Source of the DNA: an uncultured Bacteroidia bacterium
GTDB taxonomy: Bacteria; Bacteroidota; Bacteroidia; Bacteroidales; Prolixibacteraceae
DNA length: 42,463 nt
Reading direction: 5' to 3'
Assembly: GCA_903927965.1 (NCBI GenBank)
Contig: CAIYPA010000183.1
Span: forward strand, 1 to 42,463
Below, in pieces: positions 36,568-42,463 of the stretch (position 1 is the first letter of the stretch; each line of letters starts with the position of its first letter). The notes beneath the pieces were generated by a model. It made no database searches, had not been told where the DNA came from, and worked only from the letters and a program-made list of their open reading frames with translations. The translations under genes were made by a program, and so were the position numbers.

Positions 36568-36600
36568 TATAAAATAAAAAGGACGATTGCTCGTCCTTTT
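36568..36600 (-). terminator. Strong intrinsic terminator of the TonB-beta-helix operon
   Basis: AAAAGGACGA and TCGTCCTTTT (36577-36600) form a perfect 10-bp stem with a four-base loop (GCAA on the minus strand). On that strand TTTTTATTTTAT follows. It lies 20 bases past the beta-helix lipoprotein stop. Confidence 0.85.
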
Positions 36601-36620
36601 TAGAATTTCAAGGTCGTCAC

Positions 36621-38165
36621 TTAAAAAGTATGCTGATTGCCTGTCTTGTCAGTCGGAAAAGCCCCAAGGTCTTTGTTAGGAGGGGTAATGTTTGCTCCGT
36701 ATATTCCTCCTTTTTTTACAACGTTCATCGGCATTCCGTATTGGACAAGCATTGGTGCACTTGGTTTTGTTGGCATGGCGTTTTTGCCGGTGCCACCAGG
36801 GTACACACCTGCTCCAATTGCAGGAGAACCTGTTTGAAGGTTGAAATTAGCACCTGCCGGGATCTGACATATCCGGTAGTTTCTGCCAAGACTGTTTGTA
36901 GGGACGTTAAAATTGACAAACAATGGGTCATATTTCAGAGAGTCAGAGGCTGTGTTGCTACCCAAATTGGTGCCGTTTGTTGCATCGGTAAGACCGTTTA
37001 CATATCCATTAAAATCATAGGATTGTTTTTTGGTAAATTGGAAAGGCTCAATAAAAACCATGTATTGCTCTGTTCCACCCATTGGCTTGCCCCTGCCAAT
37101 GCAGGTCAGGTTGTTGTTATAGCAGGTATTCAGGGTATCGCTTGGTTTGCCTTTTTCTGATCCGTAAGTAATCCTTATTCCTTGTTTGCAATTTACCATG
37201 ATGTTGTTGAACAGAAAACCACCGGCATTGGTTTCAGTGTTGATTGAACCATTTCGTGTGGCTTTTGTCTGCCTGAAACCGCAATTGACCAATGTGTTGT
37301 TATAGAAATTCACATAAGTTGATTTTCCAACATCTCCTGAAGTTTTTAGTCCGTTAGTTGCGCCACCGAAACAAAAGTTATAGGCCATATCTCCGATGCA
37401 GCCATTCTTAAGATTAATTCCTTCCCCACCGATACCTCCGGTTTTTGTCAGGGTATTTCTCATGATGCTCACATAAATATTCTGGCATTTACCGATGCAA
37501 TCATCTTTGGAGCCATAGAACCATGAATCTTCAATGATCATAGTTGCCATTGGGGCACCAGCCGCACTTGCCATATACACCGCATTACGTACATCGCCTG
37601 CTTTAAATCCAAAATCAGGAGCATCAACTCCCCATGGTCCCCCTGTATATTCAATATGTGTCCATCTCAATACCAATAACTTAGCTGAAGGTGAACATTG
37701 AATACCACCCCAGTATCCTTTGAATGCCGGATCATTGACTGCGTCATCGGTAAAAGTCGCATTTGATTTTGGTGTGGCAGATGTTTCAAAAACAGTAAAC
37801 CAGTTTGGCTTTTCCTTGGAACCATCACTGACCAGGGTTCCTTTGACATAGATAGCCGGTGAGGTCACTGCGGATAGTCCGTCTCCATGAATGATAACCG
37901 AAGCTCCCGGTTGCAGGTACAAAGTGTCACCTGCATTGATGGTGACATCCGAATAGATATGATATCTTTTACCCGAAAGCATGGTCCCCTTCAATGGGAT
38001 AGAGTTCCCTGAAGCATCCTTTTTAGGTAAGATCGTGTCACTGATTGATTGACCCACAACAGTCAGTGGGACAGAAATGATGACATTCTCCTCAGAACTT
38101 TTCTTGTTGCAAGCAAAAAAAGAAAGCATTAACACTATTGCGAAACTAATTTTAAAATAATTCAT
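36621..38165 (-). CDS. Right-handed parallel beta-helix lipoprotein
   Basis: The product is a 514-residue protein. MNYFKISFAIVLMLSFFAC is a lipoprotein signal with Cys19; an alternative Met lies two codons earlier, at 38171. The body shows beta-helix rungs of the pectate-lyase/carbohydrate-binding type, with asparagine ladders (GEGINLKNGCIGDMAYNF, YVNFYNNTLVNCGF, NGSINTETNAGGFLFNNIMV). It begins with GTMLSGKRYHIYSDVTINAG, a repeat-cap stretch common in surface beta-helix proteins. It is probably surface-exposed or periplasmic and binds or cuts a polysaccharide; no catalytic Asp set can be named. It is cotranscribed behind the TonB receptor (57-base gap) and may be its surface partner, in the manner of SusD-like lipoproteins, though it is not a SusD homologue. 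Confidence 0.75.
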   Translation of the reverse strand: MNYFKISFAIVLMLSFFACNKKSSEENVIISVPLTVVGQSISDTILPKKDASGNSIPLKGTMLSGKRYHIYSDVTINAGDTLYLQPGASVIIHGDGLSAVTSPAIYVKGTLVSDGSKEKPNWFTVFETSATPKSNATFTDDAVNDPAFKGYWGGIQCSPSAKLLVLRWTHIEYTGGPWGVDAPDFGFKAGDVRNAVYMASAAGAPMATMIIEDSWFYGSKDDCIGKCQNIYVSIMRNTLTKTGGIGGEGINLKNGCIGDMAYNFCFGGATNGLKTSGDVGKSTYVNFYNNTLVNCGFRQTKATRNGSINTETNAGGFLFNNIMVNCKQGIRITYGSEKGKPSDTLNTCYNNNLTCIGRGKPMGGTEQYMVFIEPFQFTKKQSYDFNGYVNGLTDATNGTNLGSNTASDSLKYDPLFVNFNVPTNSLGRNYRICQIPAGANFNLQTGSPAIGAGVYPGGTGKNAMPTKPSAPMLVQYGMPMNVVKKGGIYGANITPPNKDLGAFPTDKTGNQHTF

Positions 38166-38222
38166 CAGCATAATTTTTTAAATGGAATTTGTGATTGTCT
38201 TTATTTATTTTGTGAATTTTGC

Positions 38223-40985
38223 CTAAAGCAGGTACCTGAACCCAATCTGATAATTCCGGCCATAATAATTTCGTTTTGACAGGGTTTCTGCATTGCCAGA
38301 AACCTCAAAGGGAACCGCATAGGTGTTGGAAACCGGTTTCTTTACGTAGAATTCATCAGGGGTATTGAGCAAATTTTGAACCTTGAGAAATAATCCAAAG
38401 TTCTTCTTGAATTTTTTCTCGGCCGAAAAATCAAACATATTCATGGCTTTCTGCCATTGGTCAAATCCATAGTAGGGGGAAACCAATGAGATCCGCTTGC
38501 CCGTGAACTGCCATGCCAGCTGCATATCAATCCCTTTCTTAATATTTTTGTACAATAGCGCGGCATTTGCGATGTGGGCCGATTGTCCTTGTAAGGGCCT
38601 TGTCTCTGAAGGGGCAGGTTCAATCATTAGGTTATTGAAGGTTTCAATTTTCGTGGTCGTGATGCTTGAATTGGTATAAGTATAGTTTAGTTTTAATCCA
38701 AATTGTTGTATATACTTTTCGTAAACAAATTCGAAACCATAATTTGTGGCATTGCCGAAATTGGATGGTTGGTACTGATCGGACTTGTCGCCAACAAAAC
38801 CAAATTCGATCGGATTCATTATGTTTTTATAAAATATACCGACAAGAATCTGTTCATTCGATTTTGGAAAATACTCATAACGAAAGTCGATGTTGTCAGC
38901 CTTTGCATGTTTCAACATTGGATTGCCCGTTTCGGTGTATTCGTCACCTTTTTTGTTGGTGGGAATAATCTCAAAATATCCCGGCCTGTTGATTGAATTA
39001 AAATAGGAGAGCCGAAGGTTTGTCTTGTTGTCGAGGTGGTATTTCAAATTAAAACTTGGCAACACATCGGTATAGGTAATCTGCCCCGATTTTCCCGCCA
39101 GAGTTTCGGGCAGGTCGGTGGTAAAACGCTGATCTGTATTTTCCATGCGAACGCCTGCCATGGTTTCAAGCTTTTTCCAGTTTATCTTCAGCATAGCATA
39201 TCCAGCCGAAATATTTTCATCGGCACGATAACTATTCGGATTTGCAGGAGACCCATTGGGATTGAAAACAGACCAGTTAAAATGATAAATATCTGTCCAA
39301 AGCTGAAAGTTGCCATCAGGATTTGGTATCGTTCTCAATTCGTAATCCTGGTATAAATTGTCGCGTTTCTTTGCCCTGTACATTCCACCAACAGATAAAG
39401 TATAAGGTATTGATTTAAAATTATCCGAATAGGCAAGGTTTGCATATCCTGCGATGTCCTTGTCGCTGGTTCTTTCCCAAATCCGGTGATAATCAACAAC
39501 TTTATTGGCATGTTGATATGGAACAGGGCTGGTTCCATCGGCAAAGTAACCATTGTCGTACTCATATTCGGCCATATCGGGAATGTTGTTCTTTGCTATG
39601 GAATAAGCTGTCGTCCAGTCGAATTTCAGCTTTGGGAAAAGCATATGGTTGCCTTGTAAAGTCGAATTGAAAATGGACTGATGCTGGTATTTTGAACGGC
39701 CAAAATTCCACACCTGACCTGTTCCGGGCCCTGTCCTCGGTGGGGGCTGCAATGTATCAGTGGTCATTCGGTTTTGTGCATCATTCAAAATGGCTTTAAA
39801 CACATAGAGGCTGATTTTATTTTTTTCATCAAAAGCATAGTCAAGCTTGGCATTAAGACCCATTCTTGTGAGTTGGTTCGAGTAGTCCCTGATATTTGAA
39901 TGTTTGATCCTTAAAGAGCCCTCTTTGTTCGTTTCGTCATAATACTCACTTGGATTGAAGATGCCACTATAGCTTCGGTAAGTATTCTGAAAGGAGCCAC
40001 CCAACATGATTCCCAATTTGTTATTGAAAAAACGGTTACCTATCGACAGGCTTGCGATCGCATTGGGTGTAAAGTTCTTGTTGGTATAGTTTAAATTGTC
40101 CCTTGTAAAATCGCCTGGTTTTGCCAGGTAGGAGGCTCCATTTGCCTCATAAGGTGACTTTAGGTTGATGCTTTTGACAGGAAAATAGTTATAACCCTTG
40201 TCGATCAGGTTCTGATTATACCCGGTCGAGAGACTGGCATTCACATACAAACCATTTGCGGCATTTTTCATGATCATGTTGACGGCTCCTCCAATGGCAT
40301 CACCCTCCATATCAGGCGTCAGGGCTTTGCTTACCTCAACGCGTTCAACTAAATCTGATGGGAATATATCCAAAGGAACATACCTGTTTTTATTGTCGGG
40401 ACTGGGGATTTTGATCCCGTTGATCAGCGTGTAATTGTACCTCTGATCCATTCCCCTGATAATGGCATATCTTCCTTCCCCACTGGAGCTTCTTTCGAGC
40501 GAGACACCGGAAACCCGCTGCAATACATTGGCAATGATGATATCAGGCGATAATTGAATGGATTTCGCCGAAACAATATTTGATACGATCAGCGAATTCT
40601 GCTCCACTCTTTTGGCAATTATCTCGCTCTCCGCATTCTTTTTACCCGATACAGTCACCAATGAAAGCTCTGAATAGGCATTTTTCAAATGGAAGTTCAG
40701 GACCATATTCTTTTTAATCGAAACTAATGTGTCTTTTTTTTGATAACCAATAAAACTACAGACTATTTTATGTTTGCCTTCCGACACATTCTGCAAGGTG
40801 TAGGTTCCATCCAACCCGGCTACAGTATTTAGCTTTAGATTTGATATTGAAATAGTTGCGCCAATCAAAAGCTCTTTTGAATCTTCATCAGTGATTGTCC
40901 CCTGTATTTTGAAATTGGCAGTTTGACCCGAAATATTGAATTGTAAAATGATTAAACAAGATAAAAGCAATGACAATCTTCTCAT
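38223..40985 (-). CDS. TonB-dependent outer membrane receptor
   Basis: The 920-residue receptor starts at 40985 (MRRLSLLLSCLIILQF signal peptide); the longer frame to 41036 is upstream of the promoter-like box at 41012-41019. A carboxypeptidase-D-regulatory-like domain (IQGTITDEDSKELLIGATI), a TonB plug (IIANVLQRVSGVSLER, IRGMDQRYNYTLINGIKIP) and a large beta-barrel follow, ending in the aromatic GRNYQIGFRYLL typical of outer membrane proteins. It takes up a bulky ligand powered by TonB. The barrel features place it with the FecA/CirA-like transporters, not with SusC. The partner gene downstream is a beta-helix lipoprotein, which suggests an oligosaccharide or metal-complex ligand, not identifiable here. 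Confidence 0.9.
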   Translation of the reverse strand: MRRLSLLLSCLIILQFNISGQTANFKIQGTITDEDSKELLIGATISISNLKLNTVAGLDGTYTLQNVSEGKHKIVCSFIGYQKKDTLVSIKKNMVLNFHLKNAYSELSLVTVSGKKNAESEIIAKRVEQNSLIVSNIVSAKSIQLSPDIIIANVLQRVSGVSLERSSSGEGRYAIIRGMDQRYNYTLINGIKIPSPDNKNRYVPLDIFPSDLVERVEVSKALTPDMEGDAIGGAVNMIMKNAANGLYVNASLSTGYNQNLIDKGYNYFPVKSINLKSPYEANGASYLAKPGDFTRDNLNYTNKNFTPNAIASLSIGNRFFNNKLGIMLGGSFQNTYRSYSGIFNPSEYYDETNKEGSLRIKHSNIRDYSNQLTRMGLNAKLDYAFDEKNKISLYVFKAILNDAQNRMTTDTLQPPPRTGPGTGQVWNFGRSKYQHQSIFNSTLQGNHMLFPKLKFDWTTAYSIAKNNIPDMAEYEYDNGYFADGTSPVPYQHANKVVDYHRIWERTSDKDIAGYANLAYSDNFKSIPYTLSVGGMYRAKKRDNLYQDYELRTIPNPDGNFQLWTDIYHFNWSVFNPNGSPANPNSYRADENISAGYAMLKINWKKLETMAGVRMENTDQRFTTDLPETLAGKSGQITYTDVLPSFNLKYHLDNKTNLRLSYFNSINRPGYFEIIPTNKKGDEYTETGNPMLKHAKADNIDFRYEYFPKSNEQILVGIFYKNIMNPIEFGFVGDKSDQYQPSNFGNATNYGFEFVYEKYIQQFGLKLNYTYTNSSITTTKIETFNNLMIEPAPSETRPLQGQSAHIANAALLYKNIKKGIDMQLAWQFTGKRISLVSPYYGFDQWQKAMNMFDFSAEKKFKKNFGLFLKVQNLLNTPDEFYVKKPVSNTYAVPFEVSGNAETLSKRNYYGRNYQIGFRYLL

Positions 40986-41011
40986 GAATACACAATTTTT
41001 AAATCTTTGTG

Positions 41012-41019
41012 CAAAAGTA
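41012..41019 (-). promoter_or_regulatory. Possible -7 element of the TonB receptor operon
   Basis: TACTTTTG (complement of 41012-41019) matches TAnnTTTG exactly, 27 bases before the start at 40985. No good -33 box is found 18-20 bases upstream, so it may need an activator or an ECF-type sigma factor. Confidence 0.35.
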
Positions 41020-41036
41020 GGTTCCCGATATTTCAT

Positions 41037-41330
41037 ATGGGTTACAGACTAAATACAATTCAATGATAATAATGTTACAAAACATTGCCATAGTGATCAG
41101 CAATACCTGATATATGCCTGATTGAATTTAACTTATGGAAGCGAAAAGGCCTACTGAACGGTTTTAGGGTAGGCAGTATTGGTTACATAACAAGGTTAAA
41201 CGAGCTTTGATTTCGTTCAGATCAGGGGAATTCGGATATCAAAAAAATATAGATGCAGCAATAGCCTGGAGCAATACAGGTTGGAATACAGTATAAAAGG
41301 TAAAAACAGATTTGTTATTTCGTCTCCAGC
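41037..41330. other. Intergenic region, no gene seen
   Basis: A stretch of 294 bases between the TonB receptor and the repeat array. The only structure noted is a weak hairpin with arms GCCTAC (41149-41154) and GTAGGC (41169-41174). No open frame looks coding. Confidence 0.4.
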
Positions 41331-41736
41331 CACTTAATTCGTCATTTCGACTCAAGTTCGGCTCCATCCTCTTAATTCGTCATTTCGACTCCGCTCAATG
41401 ACCGATCGTGCTCCCTTTCTCGATATTGACTGTACTATTATTCTGCACTTTCAAAGTTGGTCTTGCACAACCAGAGGTCCCTGAGCGTGGTCATCGAGCT
41501 GGTCATTGAGCGAAGCCGAAATGGAGTCGAGATTAGTCGAAGGTGGCCGGCTTTCGGATTTGTCATTTCGGCTACGCTCTTTCTAATTCGTCATTTCGAC
41601 TCCGCTCAATGACCGATCGTGCTCCCCTTTTCGATATTGACCATACTATTAATCAGCACTTTCAAAGTTGATCTTGCACAATCAAAGGTCCCTGAGCGGA
41701 GTCGAAGTCCCGGCTTATAGAGATCCCTGAGTATCT
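41331..41736. repeat. Repeat array, left part: two ~210-bp units plus a stub
   Basis: Unit 1 starts near 41371 and unit 2 near 41583, a period of about 212; a stub lies at 41331-41370. Each unit begins TTCGTCATTTCGACTCCGCT and continues with CAATGACCGATCGTGCTCC and an AATCAGCACTTTCAAAGTTG-like middle. It then has the inverted arm TGAGCGGAGTCGAA (altered in unit 1) and CCCGGCTTTCGG. The arms can pair across about 100 bases into a long hairpin. Unit 1 carries an extra segment (about 41472-41525) missing from unit 2. Unit 2 runs into the 3' end of the nuclease gene. Confidence 0.85.
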
Positions 41737-42071
41737 TCATCCAGATTGTCATCCAGAGAAGTTGAGATGGGCTTATTCTTAAAGTGTGTAATATTCTTAC
41801 ACTCAGCCAATTCATGCAATTTGTTTTTGTCACTTTTAATCAACGCATCCTTTTTTGCCTGGCTCCATCCCTGTACTTGCTTCTCCCTGTGAAATGCTTC
41901 ATCAATCCTGTCAAATTCTTCACAATAAACCAATTCAACCGGAGGATTTTTCTTTGTAAAGTTTGCACCTTCACCATTCAGGTGCTGCTGCATTCTTCTT
42001 GCCAGTTCATTTGTACTGCCTGTGTAGTATTGACCATTGGAACACAATAAGATGTACATCCAGCCTTTCAT
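41715..42071 (-). CDS. GIY-YIG nuclease family protein with repeat-derived tail
   Basis: The 118-residue protein has the small stand-alone GIY-YIG fold: GWMYILLCSNGQYYTGSTN at 3-21 (the MYI and YTG pair), ELARRMQQHLNGEGANFTKK with the catalytic-type Arg, then LVYCEEF and HREKQVQGWSQAKKDALI with the conserved Glu. UPF0213/YhbQ-like proteins of this type are predicted or weak DNA nucleases. The catalytic fold is complete by residue 85. The last 18 residues, PISTSLDDNLDEDTQGSL, correspond to the translation of the repeat segment 41472-41522 (PISASLNDQLDDHAQGPL), and the stop codon lies in repeat sequence. The gene is flanked on both sides by the repeats and has no other gene partners here. Confidence 0.88.
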   Translation of the reverse strand: MKGWMYILLCSNGQYYTGSTNELARRMQQHLNGEGANFTKKNPPVELVYCEEFDRIDEAFHREKQVQGWSQAKKDALIKSDKNKLHELAECKNITHFKNKPISTSLDDNLDEDTQGSL

Positions 42072-42159
42072 GATATTTTGTTTTATTAAGTAGTTGACTG
42101 ATTTACTTCAACTAAGGTTTTGATTCCATTTAGGTTTAACTCTTTTTAATTTGACCTTT

Positions 42160-42463
42160 CAATTCGTCATTTCGACTCCGCTCAATGACCGATCGTTCTC
42201 CCCTCCTCCATTTTGACCAAACTATTAATCAGCACTTTCAAAATAGTAGTTGTACAATCAAAGGTGACTGAGCGGAATCGAAGTCCCGGCTTTCGGATCA
42301 ATGACCGATCGTGCTAATCTCCTCGAATTTGACCATACTATTATTCAGCACGTTCAAACTCGCTCTTGCATAATCTAAGGTCCCTGAGCGGAGTCGAAGG
42401 GCCGACTTTCGGATTTGTAATTTCGGATATGCTCTTCTTAATTCGTCATTTCGACTCCGCTCA
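42160..42463. repeat. Repeat array, right part
   Basis: One unit covers 42160-42300, a second lacking the first arm begins at 42299 (AATGACCGATCGTGCTAATC) and runs to about 42435. The first arm of another unit (TTCGTCATTTCGACTCCGCT) starts at 42442 and leaves the window. Inverted arms TGAGCGGAATCGAA and TGAGCGGAGTCGAA are present. All units share orientation with those left of the nuclease gene. Confidence 0.85.

Noticed and set aside
36630-37160. Plus-strand 176-codon frame, Cys-rich
   Set aside because: Antisense shadow of the beta-helix lipoprotein gene.
41331-42463. 210-bp repeats as a CRISPR array or integron attC array
   Set aside because: Units are too long, lack unique spacers or cassette genes, and no integrase is present; the inverted arms fit a REP-like element better.

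Overview
The window looks like a chromosomal segment of a Bacteroidota bacterium, probably an environmental Bacteroidales/Marinilabiliales-type lineage. The clues are moderate-to-low GC, TonB-dependent receptors with carboxypeptidase-like N-terminal domains, abundant lipoproteins, GH29/DUF1080/Tat-exported TIM-barrel carbohydrate genes, and promoters of the TTTG-N19-TAnnTTTG type. The genus cannot be told from the sequence. No rRNA, tRNA or CRISPR array was seen.

Region 1 (1-9.3 kb) is a defence block on the minus strand: a PLD-SNF2 helicase, a large Eco57I/TaqI-C-type adenine methyltransferase and a RhuM-family protein in one tight operon. A broken AlbA_2 (Schlafen-type) fragment lies downstream, with a promoter-hairpin mini-unit of unknown product between them. 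At the upstream edge an internally deleted hicB relic is welded to the 3' end of a PQQ-propeller gene.

Region 2 (9.2-17.7 kb) is housekeeping or accessory: a DUF1080-PQQ propeller pair, a DUF423 membrane protein, and a complete RND efflux operon (adaptor, pump, outer membrane factor) closed by a strong terminator.

Region 3 (17.9-24.3 kb) is a second defence or mobile patch. It holds a truncated XRE-type HTH, three 11-bp direct repeats, a dead C-terminal AlbA_2-protein relic, an orphan HicB-like antitoxin and an intact AlbA_2/GHKL-like ATPase protein. That last gene is bracketed by ~40-bp direct repeats rich in the octamer TTGGACAA. A partial unknown gene follows in frame behind an AEP-TOTE-type primase-helicase.

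Region 4 (24.3-41 kb) is carbohydrate and envelope metabolism: a URO-D-like protein with a GH29 alpha-L-fucosidase, a helical-toroid lipoprotein, a membrane protein with an HEEGH motif, a KimA-like permease, a TonB-receptor pseudogene with two nonsense codons, a Spy/CpxP-like protein, a Tat-exported sugar isomerase/epimerase-like protein, a propeller-like lipoprotein, and a TonB receptor plus beta-helix lipoprotein operon.

Region 5 (41.3-42.5 kb) is an array of ~210-bp repeats carrying inverted TTCGACTCCGCTCA / TGAGCGGAGTCGAA arms around a GIY-YIG nuclease gene. The C-terminal tail of that nuclease is itself a translated piece of the repeat. This nuclease-repeat partnership is the most unusual structure in the window.
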